From the NCBI RefSeq assembly GCF_023016285.1, contig NZ_CP095413.1:4295001-4359000 (forward strand): a stretch of 64,000 nt of DNA, in the 5' to 3' direction. Positions within the stretch are counted from its first letter, which is position 1; each line of letters begins with the position of its first letter. This document shows, piece after piece, positions 34,274 through 42,771 of the stretch. Under the pieces are notes generated by a model. That model saw only the letters and a list, made by a program, of their open reading frames with translations. It was not told the origin of the DNA and searched no databases. Made by a program: the position numbers and the translations under genes. This stretch comes from Muricauda sp. SCSIO 64092 (lineage in GTDB: Bacteria > Bacteroidota > Bacteroidia > Flavobacteriales > Flavobacteriaceae).

Positions 34274-35635
34274 TTAGTTGCAGGAACCCATATTTGAAAG
34301 CGCCGAAGTAAAATCAATAATACCTTGTGAAACTACCCGATCTCTTAGGTCGTCCGAAAAGATGGATGTCTCTATAAGCGAACATTTTATGGCATTGGCA
34401 TTACCGCCATGCGAAACCATGATTGTGGCCATTGCGGTCGCAATCGCAGTGGTATATGAGGTACCTGATTTGTCCATTTCATTACCATTTAGATCCATGG
34501 TGGGGATGTTTTCCCCCAAAAAGGCCAAATCGACCGTATTGGGGCCAAAGCTGCTAAAGCCGCTCAATCTGTCCTGGCAACTTGTTGAGGCAATCGAGAT
34601 AATGCCTTCATTGGGATAGGAGGCCGGGAAGGAAATAATATCATCCGTATCATTGTCGTTGTTGGTATTTCCGGCCGAGGCAATCATTAAGGCCCCTTTT
34701 CCCTCTGCGTAATCAATGGCCAGCCGCAATGGTCTATCCTGGGTATCCCCATTGACATCCTGATAGCTAAAGCTAAAGTTCAGGATTTGGGCACCCTCAT
34801 TAACAGCATCCAAAATGGCTGGAATCAGGTTGGAGACAAAACCAATACCCTGACCGTCATGGGTTTTCCGGATATCAAAAGCAATGGAGGGGACCTGCTG
34901 ACCTTGCCCTATCAAACCATAAATCAGTCCGGCAATCTGTGTACCGTGCCCGTTTTCATCATTGGGTTCATTATCATCATCAATATAATCGTAGCCCGTA
35001 AAGTTATCAAGGGAAAATCCAGTGGTCTGCAGTACATTTTTATCAATACCCGAATCAAAAATGGCAATTTTGACCGCATTGTTCCCTATCGTGGCCAGGC
35101 TGCCCGCATCGTCAAAACAAAACAAGTCCTGGGAGGCCAGGGGCGACTGTATGGAAGAACCAAGGTTAAAAGCGACGTCGTTCAGTTCAGCTCTGGTCCG
35201 TGCACTAGCGATTTGCCCATCGATATTGGTCACTTGCTGGCCCTGTGCATCGGTATAGGGAAATGCTGTGGTGTTCCACAACCGTAGGTTAATTTCCTCA
35301 CGAAACCAAACTTCCTCAGAATTCAGGTCGTCCAACAAATCTTCGACCTCGTCCTCCGAAATAGTAGGATCCAACCGCACAAAATACAATGATGGATGTT
35401 TTGTAATCTCAACATCTTCATCGTCATCATCGTCATCATCGTCGTCGTCGTCATCGCCGTCATTGGAGCCGTCATTGTTTTTATCGTCGTCATCGCCATC
35501 ATCGTCATCATTGTCATCTCCTTGGGCCAATTCCTGTTCCATGAGGTCTTCTTCCAAATCGTCGCTACAGGAGAGTGTGATGCCCAATACAAACCCGATC
35601 AGCAGTACTAAAAACAAATTTTTTCTGATTTTCAT
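34274..35635 (-). CDS. Subtilisin-family (S8) peptidase lipoprotein with poly-aspartate linker
   Basis: 453 residues from ATG 35635 (MKIRKNLFLVLLIGFVLGIT). A lipobox ends LGITLSC at about residue 23. The longer frame from 35779 has no signal and is rejected. Residues about 40-75 are almost pure Asp with a few Asn and Gly. The catalytic triad is complete: Asp in IFDSGID, His in NGHGTQIAG, Ser in SGTSYTTA, plus the oxyanion Asn in ASAGNTNN. It lacks a classic inhibitor-type propeptide; the stretch between the Asp linker and the catalytic domain may serve. Predicted surface- or periplasm-anchored serine protease. The linker may bind Ca2+, which S8 enzymes use. Confidence 0.88.
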   Translation of the reverse strand: MKIRKNLFLVLLIGFVLGITLSCSDDLEEDLMEQELAQGDDNDDDDGDDDDKNNDGSNDGDDDDDDDDDDDDEDVEITKHPSLYFVRLDPTISEDEVEDLLDDLNSEEVWFREEINLRLWNTTAFPYTDAQGQQVTNIDGQIASARTRAELNDVAFNLGSSIQSPLASQDLFCFDDAGSLATIGNNAVKIAIFDSGIDKNVLQTTGFSLDNFTGYDYIDDDNEPNDENGHGTQIAGLIYGLIGQGQQVPSIAFDIRKTHDGQGIGFVSNLIPAILDAVNEGAQILNFSFSYQDVNGDTQDRPLRLAIDYAEGKGALMIASAGNTNNDNDTDDIISFPASYPNEGIISIASTSCQDRLSGFSSFGPNTVDLAFLGENIPTMDLNGNEMDKSGTSYTTAIATAMATIMVSHGGNANAIKCSLIETSIFSDDLRDRVVSQGIIDFTSALSNMGSCN

Positions 35636-35840
35636 AGCAGTAGTTTTAAGGTTAAAATAGGTGTTATTTTTTTTAAGTCCATGTGATTGTGCCGGTAATT
35701 GATTTTCCTGCCGCATCGAGCGCCCGCCTGAATGACATGGTCGGACAGGCAATCGAGATGTTTTTTTGACTGCGCCCAAGGAGACAAAAATGTGAATTTT
35801 GATGACAAAATTTAAATACTGGCATAATTACGGACATACA

Positions 35841-36518
35841 TTATTTTTTTAATTTTTCCATAAGTTCCTGGGCTTCATCAAATTGCCATTCCCCCTTTTC
35901 AATCTGCCCAAGCCTATATCTGGCAGCTTTATCCTCGCCATCCAATACGTAGGCCAGGGACAGGAACCAATTGGCCTCCTCTTGAAAACGGGAAGTTTCC
36001 GATGTACCATTTTTTAACTGTTCAATCGCCTTTTGGTACTGCCCATTTTTGAGATAGGCAAGCCCTAAATAATGGATGTCCTCTTCATTGGGTGAAACAA
36101 TCCTTTCGAATTGTAGGATGGCCTTTTCAAAATCGCCATTGTTAAAGGCCCGTATGCCCAGTGTTTTATTTGCATCTGATTTGGCAATTCCTTTGAATCC
36201 CCCGGGGTGTTGCAGGATTTGGGAGTCAAGATATTGGGTCGCCAGAGCATGGGGCGATACATCATTTTGATTGACCACGTACAGGGTTACCAAGAGTGCC
36301 AAGCTGGCTGCAGTTGCCAAGATCGGGCGGATGTACCGCAGCACAAAACCTTTTTCAGGGGTCTTTTTGATACCATATCGGTCATCCAGGGTCTGGGACA
36401 GTTCATCCCGAAGCTCTTCATCCTTGATTTGGGTGACCCAGATTTTCAAGGTATCATCCAATTTGGCCATATCGGTTCCTTTGGCCAAGAATTCTTTTAT
36501 TCGCTCGTTTTGTTGCAT
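35841..36518 (-). CDS. TPR membrane protein, possible anti-sigma factor
   Basis: 225 residues. A cytoplasmic N-terminal 75 residues (acidic-basic, QNERIKEFLAKGTDMAKLDD), one transmembrane helix (about 87-103), then TPR repeats (AFNNGDFEKAILQFERIV, LAYLKNGQYQKAIEQLKN, LAYVLDGEDKAARYRL) outside. The arrangement, one base downstream of the sigma gene, is that of a membrane anti-sigma factor. The N-terminal part would bind sigma and the TPR part would sense a partner, plausibly the CHAT or S8 protease. It lacks known zinc or FecR-like motifs. Confidence 0.65.
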   Translation of the reverse strand: MQQNERIKEFLAKGTDMAKLDDTLKIWVTQIKDEELRDELSQTLDDRYGIKKTPEKGFVLRYIRPILATAASLALLVTLYVVNQNDVSPHALATQYLDSQILQHPGGFKGIAKSDANKTLGIRAFNNGDFEKAILQFERIVSPNEEDIHYLGLAYLKNGQYQKAIEQLKNGTSETSRFQEEANWFLSLAYVLDGEDKAARYRLGQIEKGEWQFDEAQELMEKLKK

Positions 36519-36519
36519 T

Positions 36520-37068
36520 TTAGGAGGTTTCTAACATTAAATCCTTTATTTTTTTGATGCATCGTTCTTTTTGTTTTCTGACCGTTGCCGGGGATTTTGA
36601 CAATTCCCTGGCAATTTCCGTCAGTTGCATGGCCCCATAGTAGTGCTGGGTCAGCAACTGCTTGCAATTGGCCCCCAATGACCGCCATGCCATTCTGAAA
36701 CTTTTCGGTACCCCTGCTTCAACATGGTCGTCCGCAATTTCCCTTAGCGTTTCCAGGTCTTCATAGGTAAGTTGTTGCCTTTTTTTGTTTCGTAGGTACA
36801 TTTGTGTGCTCATTTTGGTAAACAAAAAACGAAGATTACCGTATTTTAACTTGCCATCCACAAACCGCTTTCTGAACTCCAGAAGGGCATCCATTGTGGC
36901 ATCGTAGGCATCTTCATGGCTTGCCCCGTATTCGCGTTTAACATAGTTCAGGGTCTCCTTAAACTGTACCAAAAACACCTGTTGAAAAAAGCGGGTATCG
37001 TTCGCTTTTAAATCGAGGACCATTTGCCCAAAAGATGCTTCGGTCAGGCCAAAGTTCTTACGTTCCAT
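36520..37068 (-). CDS. Sigma-70 family (ECF-type) RNA polymerase sigma factor
   Basis: 182 residues. Region 2 (DAYDATMDALLEFRKRFVDG, then YGNLRFLFTKMSTQMYLRNK) and region 4 with a helix-turn-helix (QLTEIARELSKSPATVRKQK) are in the right order and spacing for an ECF sigma factor without extra domains. First gene of the nine-gene minus-strand block, one base before the TPR protein. A perfect inverted repeat lies 40-83 bases upstream of its start (37108-37151). It probably transcribes the block and is held by the next gene's product. Confidence 0.85.
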   Translation of the reverse strand: MERKNFGLTEASFGQMVLDLKANDTRFFQQVFLVQFKETLNYVKREYGASHEDAYDATMDALLEFRKRFVDGKLKYGNLRFLFTKMSTQMYLRNKKRQQLTYEDLETLREIADDHVEAGVPKSFRMAWRSLGANCKQLLTQHYYGAMQLTEIARELSKSPATVRKQKERCIKKIKDLMLETS

Positions 37069-37440
37069 ACATGGCTGTTTTCCTTATTTCCATTAACGGT
37101 TATTCAAGGTAAGGACAAGTTTTTATATGCCCATTTTTAATTGTCCTTACCGTGCTTCTTTATGATAATAAGGGAAAAAAGTATAAAACGTGACATTTTT
37201 TATATGGAAGTGATTAAAACTTTTTCCATTTGCTAAAAAATTGCCCTTTTTTGCCCATTTTTCTTCTTTTTTTCCTTCCGTAGCCCTGCTATGCAACTCA
37301 AAAAAGCTTTCAAATGGTCAAAAAATTCCTAATTTTCGCCTAAACGCAAAAAGTTTAAATCACTTCATGGGGATTTTTTTTGATGTTCCTATAGGTGGGT
37401 TTAAAAGGTGACAGATGAAAAATTCACAATAATTGCAAAT
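37069..37440. other. Promoter region of the sigma-factor block
   Basis: A very AT-rich intergenic region of about 370 bases, containing the inverted repeat described below and homopolymeric A/T tracts. No gene. Confidence 0.45.
37108..37151. promoter_or_regulatory. Perfect 11-bp inverted repeat upstream of the sigma gene
   Basis: GGTAAGGACAA (37108-37118) and TTGTCCTTACC (37141-37151) are exact complements separated by 22 bases. On the minus strand they lie 40-83 bases before the sigma start. Possibilities are a dimeric operator, a leader hairpin, or an autoregulated promoter element. Confidence 0.75.
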
Positions 37441-38091
37441 TCAAATTTTCTTGGCAAATGCTTTTTCATCTTTCCTAGAAAAACCGTAGACAAAAAAACC
37501 ATCTTCATTGATTTCTGATATGGGAATTATCGTTGACCTAAAACCATCTAAATAGAAGCAAAGAAAGAGAATGTCTTTAAAAGTTTCCAATCGTAATTCT
37601 TCTCCAAGTACAAAATCCTTTTTTAAATATGGAATATCCTTGACATCATATATGGAATTAAATTGAAGTACATTTCTAATTCCATTTAACGTCAATTCAT
37701 AATCATCAAGCATTAATTTTTCAATATCGATAGTATTGATTGATTCAGTTGGCCTCAAACGAACATAAAAAAGCTCAACTTCCTGTAAATCGTTATCCTC
37801 TCTGTTTTCCACTTTCAGTTTTACAAGAAGATGAGTATTTGAATACCATATAAACTTGGTATTAAACTCAGTTCCGGAACTCTCAAAAAAATCCTTGGGA
37901 CTACCCTTAAATTCTTCTTCCAATTCATCAAATTCATAAGAAAGAATTTCATTTTCTTGAATGATAAGAATATTGGTTTTGGGAAAGACCAATTCATTGA
38001 AGTTTGAATCCAACCTTAACCATACACCATTGAAATTATGGGTATTTACTGACAACGTACTTGAAATTATCATTAAAAAAATCGGTTGCAT
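37441..38091 (-). CDS. Secreted orphan protein, paralogue A
   Basis: 216 residues with a weak signal (MQPIFLMIISSTLSVNTHNF). The N-terminal beta part begins FNGVWLRLDSN, as in lipocalin-like proteins. The second half aligns with the neighbour at 38141 (LGEELRLETFKD..., FLCFYLDGFRSTIIPISEI, FFVYGFSRKD). Separated from it by 49 bases on the same strand. Probably a tandem duplication of an unknown secreted beta-protein. Confidence 0.55.
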   Translation of the reverse strand: MQPIFLMIISSTLSVNTHNFNGVWLRLDSNFNELVFPKTNILIIQENEILSYEFDELEEEFKGSPKDFFESSGTEFNTKFIWYSNTHLLVKLKVENREDNDLQEVELFYVRLRPTESINTIDIEKLMLDDYELTLNGIRNVLQFNSIYDVKDIPYLKKDFVLGEELRLETFKDILFLCFYLDGFRSTIIPISEINEDGFFVYGFSRKDEKAFAKKI

Positions 38092-38140
38092 ACAAGGTCA
38101 CAGGACTTCTTTTTTTTAATTTAAATTCTCCTCTATGAAA

Positions 38141-38818
38141 CTAATATCTCTGAGTTTGCCTAATTGCTTTAAATATAGTATCTGAAAGGGAAATTCCGTA
38201 GAGAACGATAGTCTCGGAATCTATGGATTTTATAGGAATTGCATGGATTCTATCCCTACCGTGTAGGTAAGAAGTAACAAAATAGTAATCATCAATATTC
38301 TCGATTCTCAATTCATCTCCCAGCACATTTCTTTCACCTAAATGAGGAATTTCGTCTATTTCTAAAGTTCTTCCAAAAGTCAATATTGTTTTTCCATCAG
38401 TGAAGTAAACCTCATAAGAAGAAGAATTAACAATACTTAAAAGTTTTTCTTTATCCTCTTCGAATATCGTTGGAACTAGTTTTACGTAGACTTTTGGTAA
38501 ATCAACGATAATGCCATTTACCTCTGCTTTGTATATGATTTTAAGATGATTGTCATCCAGCAGTTCATATTTTGCCTGCCAGTTCCTGATTATGGTTTGG
38601 TTTCTTTCCTCCTTACCATGATGGACAAAATCAAATTCCGAATCAAATCGATATCTAGTAATTTTTGTATCTGAGAATTCAATTATCTCATCTCTAAGAT
38701 TACTGAGAAAATTTTTTTCGTAGTTAATGTGTTTCCATAAACCATTCAATTCTTGACCCATTGCATTTGATGAAATTAATATGAGAAGGATAAACCGTAT
38801 CGAACTGTTCAAAATCAT
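38141..38818 (-). CDS. Secreted orphan protein, paralogue B
   Basis: 225 residues. Clear signal (FILLILISSNAMGQ). Starts ELNGLWKHINYEKN, a lipocalin-like opening. The C-terminal half is homologous to the 37441 product (LGDELRIENIDD, then YLHGRDRIHAIPIKSI, IVLYGISLSD). Function unknown. Upstream gene of the pair. Confidence 0.6.
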   Translation of the reverse strand: MILNSSIRFILLILISSNAMGQELNGLWKHINYEKNFLSNLRDEIIEFSDTKITRYRFDSEFDFVHHGKEERNQTIIRNWQAKYELLDDNHLKIIYKAEVNGIIVDLPKVYVKLVPTIFEEDKEKLLSIVNSSSYEVYFTDGKTILTFGRTLEIDEIPHLGERNVLGDELRIENIDDYYFVTSYLHGRDRIHAIPIKSIDSETIVLYGISLSDTIFKAIRQTQRY

Positions 38819-38915
38819 TTGCTAGTCAATCAATCCAAAACTAATATAGAAAATAATGAGCCTAAATCCTTAAGTTCATATTTGGCATCCTATTTTATTG
38901 AAATAAAATTGTTAA

Positions 38916-39395
38916 CTAGAAGCAATATCTTGCTTTTGAAACAGCAACACCACTTCTACAGGGACCAACCGTAAATGTTGCCATAGAACCTCCCCAGCTT
39001 TTGATAGTACTTTGAAGGTTTTTTCGCGTAATTCTCTTGAGATCTATAATGTTTTTGGAATTTCCCTCCAGTTCTGATTCTGTGATTATGATTGCGGACT
39101 TCCAAGCAAGATTAAATAATGTATTGGCCCGAGTTTTGGTAATAGACTCTAGGTTTCCTATTACATTTCTTATTTTCTTAGGAATTGTAACACAGCTTCT
39201 GCCAAATTCTGCATTTTCAATTATTAATTTACCCCGATATGGTACATAAAACCCATAACTCAACCCCAAGTCATCAATATTTACTGTCCAGGAGTTATCT
39301 TGGTCTTGAACTTTGCAGTAAATTTTCTTCGTGTCATATTCAGTAAATCCAATGATTAAACTTATTGTCCTATTTTTTGTGGTATCTAAAGGCAC
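38916..39395 (-). CDS. Orphan protein with GTG start
   Basis: 159 residues. The only usable start is GTG 39395 (MPLDTTKNRTISLIIG). No signal peptide is evident, and the N-terminus may be missing. Residues 40-110 contain a beta part (YGFYVPYRGKLIIENAEFGR) and basic helices. The C-terminus (IKSWGGSMATFTVGPCRSGV, then KARYCF) with two Cys looks like a disulfide-bonded end. No family recognised. Confidence 0.4.
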   Translation of the reverse strand: MPLDTTKNRTISLIIGFTEYDTKKIYCKVQDQDNSWTVNIDDLGLSYGFYVPYRGKLIIENAEFGRSCVTIPKKIRNVIGNLESITKTRANTLFNLAWKSAIIITESELEGNSKNIIDLKRITRKNLQSTIKSWGGSMATFTVGPCRSGVAVSKARYCF

Positions 39396-39512
39396 CTAAC
39401 AAGTTATAATCCACAGCGGTTCGGCATCTAAAACCGTAGCTTGAAGCTATTATGGAGAATTAAATAATGGATTCAGTATAAGTTGTAGGGGATAGGACTA
39501 TCATTTAAGAAT

Positions 39513-40184
39513 TTACGACTTTAATTGATATAAAAAGGGTCCCCCCTGTACCCCTTGTTTTTTCTCCCCGGTATTGACCAGAACATCCATTTGGGAAATT
39601 CGTTTCCTAAAATTTCTTTTGTCCAATTTAACATTCAAGATGTCCTCATATAAATTTTGAAGCTCCTGGAAAGTGAATTTTTTTGGCAATAATTCACCCA
39701 CAATAAGTTTATCCCTAAGGTTGTTTCGAACAAACGAATAGGCTACTTCAACAAGTTTTTTATGATCGTAACCAAATTTTTCTGGAAGGTTATCCATGTC
39801 AAACCAATCTATACTTGTTATAGTATCTTTTAATGTCAGTGGGTGATTTTCGGGTTTTACCAATGCATAAAAACAAACGGTAATCACTCTTTTTATGGGG
39901 TGCCTATCCAGGGCAGTGTATGTCTTAACCTGTTCAAAATGAATGTTCTTAAACCCAGTAAGGACAAACAAGACTTTGGCTGCACAATCTTCTATGGTTT
40001 CATTCCTTTCCATTACACCCCCTGGCACATGCCAATGGTTTTTGTAGTAGCCGAACGATCTTTTGATCAATAATATCTTGAGTTTACCATCAACATATCC
40101 AAAGACCGTTATATCTGCTGTAACAGAACATTCAAAAGAGTCTTTCCTGACTTGAATGTTCTGTAGATTATCTGGTTTAGTCAT
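39513..40184 (-). CDS. NUDIX-fold transcriptional regulator (NrtR/AraR-like), catalytically dead
   Basis: 223 residues. An N-terminal NUDIX fold (SVTADITVFGYVDGKLKILL, then WHVPGGVMERNETIED) and a C-terminal winged-helix (FTFQELQNLYEDILNVKLDK, then RNFRKRI) match the NrtR-like regulators that control sugar catabolism in Bacteroidota. The NUDIX box lost the RExxEE core: after GVMERNETIEDCAA the residues are KVLFVLTG. It should therefore bind rather than hydrolyse a ligand. It is divergent from the hexuronate operon starting at 40695, with palindromes between the two genes. Likely the repressor or activator of that operon. Confidence 0.75.
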   Translation of the reverse strand: MTKPDNLQNIQVRKDSFECSVTADITVFGYVDGKLKILLIKRSFGYYKNHWHVPGGVMERNETIEDCAAKVLFVLTGFKNIHFEQVKTYTALDRHPIKRVITVCFYALVKPENHPLTLKDTITSIDWFDMDNLPEKFGYDHKKLVEVAYSFVRNNLRDKLIVGELLPKKFTFQELQNLYEDILNVKLDKRNFRKRISQMDVLVNTGEKKQGVQGGPFLYQLKS

Positions 40185-40694
40185 CTTCTATGAACTAGTT
40201 TTTGAGGGAGGGATGAAAAAAGGATTACTCCTTTGGTATCTACGCTAAATATACACAGAACATTAAAAAAGAGTATCCAACTATTTGTTGGACAGTATGG
40301 CAATGCCGAAAAAGCAATGGGTATTTATGGCTTTGAATGTGATTGTTTACATGATCTGCGGTTGTCTGTGGAAGAGATGGAAAAAATGTAGTAAGCTTCA
40401 ATTGTACCGATTCATTGGCAGGCATGTTTAAGGGTAATCAAGATGATGGTTTGTCCGGAGCAAACTTTAAGTTTCGGTAACGTACGTCCAAACCCGTAAG
40501 CATTGAAATCGTTAATCATTGCCAATGATTGTTGTACTAAAAATCTTTCTTTTTTGTTATTTCCATACGTAATCTAAAGATATTCTGACTTTTTAACATT
40601 GGGATGGTCATAAAATATATATATTTATAACTGTGTAAAAAGTACACACAAAACACAGAATACTTTTTAGCACTAAGAACAATAACCTAGACCA
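40185..40694. promoter_or_regulatory. Divergent regulatory region between NUDIX regulator and hexuronate operon
   Basis: A 510-base region holding a gene relic (40257-40391) and three palindromes. These are AAACTTTAAGTTT (40462-40474), AATCATTGCCAATGATT (40514-40530, perfect 8+1+8) and TGTGTA-5-TACACA (40632-40648). The last lies 46 bases before the SDR start. Any could be the NUDIX-regulator operator. Confidence 0.5.
40257..40391 (+). pseudogene. Short gene relic
   Basis: An open stretch without start, from about 40257 to TAG 40389-40391, encodes a coherent tail (TLKKSIQLFVGQYGNAEKAM, then YGFECDCLHDLRLSVEEMEK). Its helical, Glu-rich end resembles C-terminal parts of tyrosine-phosphatase-like or other enzymes; I cannot settle which. 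Its lack of a start and isolated position mark it as a remnant. Confidence 0.4.
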
Positions 40695-41549
40695 ATGAAA
40701 AATCCAAGGCACAAAGACTTAAAAGGCAAGGTAGTGGTTGTCACCGGAGGTGGTGGTATTTTATGTAGCACCATAGCCCTAGGCCTTGCCGAACAAGGGG
40801 CTAAACTGGCCGTATTGGATTTAAAAAAAGAACCGGCAGAAGTGGTTGCGGAGCAAATCAATAAAGCAGGTGGCGAAGCAATTGCAGTTCAGGCGGACGT
40901 CTTGAATCAAGAAAGTCTACAAACGGCCTGTGATGCGGTCACCGCACATTTTGGGGCATGTGATATACTCGTCAATGGGGCTGGTGGAAACCATCCATCG
41001 GGGACAACGAGCAATCCTCACCTGCATGAAGACGATTTAAAAAATGCTATTGAGGGGGTCAAAACCTTTTTTGATTTGGATATTGGAGCCATCCAATTCG
41101 TATTCAATCTAAATTTTATAGGTACGCTTTTACCAACACAGATTTTTTCACGGGGTATGGTGGGGCGAACCGGTTGTAGTGTTTTGAACATTTCATCAAT
41201 GAACGCGTTTATTCCTTTGACCAAAATACCGGCTTATAGTGGGGCCAAAGCTGCTGTTTCGAATTTTACACAATGGCTCGCCGTGCATTTTTCAAAAGTA
41301 GGTATTCGGGTGAATGCCTTGGCACCGGGTTTTTTTCTGACCGATCAGAACCGAACACTCCTTACAAAGGAAAATGGGGAATTGACCCAACGGGGAAAGA
41401 CCATAATCGATCAAACTCCCATGGGTTGTTTTGGTGAACCGGAAGATTTGGTAGGTACCACTTTATGGCTCTGCAGCGACCAATCAAAGTTTGTGACCGG
41501 TATCGTGGTTCCGATTGACGGAGGGTTTAGTGCATTTAGTGGTGTATAA
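40695..41549 (+). CDS. SDR-family fructuronate reductase (D-mannonate oxidoreductase)
   Basis: 284 residues. Classical short-chain dehydrogenase: coenzyme site [17 protein letters not shown]-like NGAGG, catalytic Ser in NISSMN and YxxxK (YSGAK). Carries the insert ([10 protein letters not shown] and the segment to FFDLDI) typical of the SDR group that reduces D-fructuronate to D-mannonate in Bacteroidota, replacing the longer UxuB type. Operon with mannonate dehydratase directly downstream. Cytoplasmic, NAD(P)H-dependent. Confidence in the fold is high; the substrate is from context and family memory. Confidence 0.85.
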   Translation: MKNPRHKDLKGKVVVVTGGGGILCSTIALGLAEQGAKLAVLDLKKEPAEVVAEQINKAGGEAIAVQADVLNQESLQTACDAVTAHFGACDILVNGAGGNHPSGTTSNPHLHEDDLKNAIEGVKTFFDLDIGAIQFVFNLNFIGTLLPTQIFSRGMVGRTGCSVLNISSMNAFIPLTKIPAYSGAKAAVSNFTQWLAVHFSKVGIRVNALAPGFFLTDQNRTLLTKENGELTQRGKTIIDQTPMGCFGEPEDLVGTTLWLCSDQSKFVTGIVVPIDGGFSAFSGV

Positions 41550-41586
41550 TGTTATTGAAGTTGAAGGATTTATAAAAAGAAGTAAA

Positions 41587-42771
41587 GTGGGTTTAGAGCA
41601 AACATGGCGATGGTACGGTCCCAATGACCCGGTTTCCCTTACCGATATCAAACAAGCCGGGGCGACCGGTGTGGTAACGGCCTTACACCATATACCCAAT
41701 GGTGGGGTTTGGCCCATAGAAGAGATTCAGAAAAGAAAGGAACAGCTAGAAAGGTCCGGGCTTACCTGGTCGGTAGTGGAAAGTATCCCTGTGCACGAAG
41801 ACATTAAGAAACGCGAAGGGGAGTATATCAGCTATGTGGCAAATTATAGGCAAAGTATCAGAAACCTCGGTGAATGTGGTATCGATACGGTTTGCTACAA
41901 TTTCATGCCTGTTTTGGATTGGACGCGAACGGATCTATCCTTCAGGATGAAAGATGGGTCCCTGGCATTGCGTTTCAATGCGGTTGAGTTTGCGGCTTTT
42001 GAGCTTTTTATCCTAAAACGGCCCGGTGCGGAAGCGCTGTACAGCAAAGAAGAATGGGCCATGGCCAAATTCGCCTATGAAAGAATGAACGAGGAAGACC
42101 GTAACAATCTTTCCAAAAATATCATTGCTGGTCTCCCTGGGTCCGAAGAAGGCTATTCCCTTGAGGAGTTTCAATCCGTACTCAATACTTACAATGGCAT
42201 AACAGCGCACGATTTACGTCAAAACCTATTTGAGTTTATAAAAGCAATCGTTCCAGTAGCCGAAGAGGCTGGTGTTTTAATGGCCATACATCCAGATGAT
42301 CCACCGTTCTCCATCCTCGGGTTGCCCAGGGTGGTCAGCACGGAAAATGATGCCATGGAAATGTTAAGGGCATACGATAGTCCCCATAATGGACTATGTT
42401 TTTGTACGGGGTCTTATGGGGTTCGTGCCGACAATGATTTGGTAGGGATGGCCAAACGGCTGGCCGATAGAATAAACTTTGTCCACCTTAGAAGTACGAA
42501 AAGGGACAGCGACGGAAACTTTCATGAAGCGGACCATCTTGATGGTGATGTGGACATGTATGGAGTAATGAGGGAATTACTGCTGGAACAACGGAAAAGA
42601 ATAAAGGAAAAATCAAAAAACCAACGAATGCCCATGCGCCCCGACCATGGACATCAAATGTTGGATGATTTACAGAAAAAAACCAATCCGGGCTACTCGG
42701 CCATCGGCCGTTTACGGGGCCTCGCCGAATTACGGGGATTGATGTACGGAATTGAAAAATCGTTGACCTGA
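41587..42771 (+). CDS. uxuA: Mannonate dehydratase
   Basis: Converts D-mannonate to 2-keto-3-deoxygluconate. The sequence after the GTG start at 41587 reads [18 protein letters not shown], the family's normal N-terminus. The longer frame from 41515 adds unrelated residues overlapping the SDR gene, so I prefer 41587. Metal and active-site motifs are intact: [11 protein letters not shown] (about residue 235), FVHLRSTKR (about 300) and [12 protein letters not shown] (about 345). It ends [15 protein letters not shown]. Starts 37 bases after the SDR stop, and its TGA overlaps the ATG of the next (chimeric) frame as TGATG. Confidence 0.92.
   Translation: MGLEQTWRWYGPNDPVSLTDIKQAGATGVVTALHHIPNGGVWPIEEIQKRKEQLERSGLTWSVVESIPVHEDIKKREGEYISYVANYRQSIRNLGECGIDTVCYNFMPVLDWTRTDLSFRMKDGSLALRFNAVEFAAFELFILKRPGAEALYSKEEWAMAKFAYERMNEEDRNNLSKNIIAGLPGSEEGYSLEEFQSVLNTYNGITAHDLRQNLFEFIKAIVPVAEEAGVLMAIHPDDPPFSILGLPRVVSTENDAMEMLRAYDSPHNGLCFCTGSYGVRADNDLVGMAKRLADRINFVHLRSTKRDSDGNFHEADHLDGDVDMYGVMRELLLEQRKRIKEKSKNQRMPMRPDHGHQMLDDLQKKTNPGYSAIGRLRGLAELRGLMYGIEKSLT

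Noticed and set aside
35268..35660. Ser-rich plus-strand frame opposite the poly-Asp linker
   Set aside because: It is the antisense of the GAC/GAT repeats; codon composition and position match only the subtilisin frame.
39513..40184. Active NUDIX hydrolase
   Set aside because: The catalytic RExxEE core is absent and a winged-helix is attached, so a regulator is the better call.
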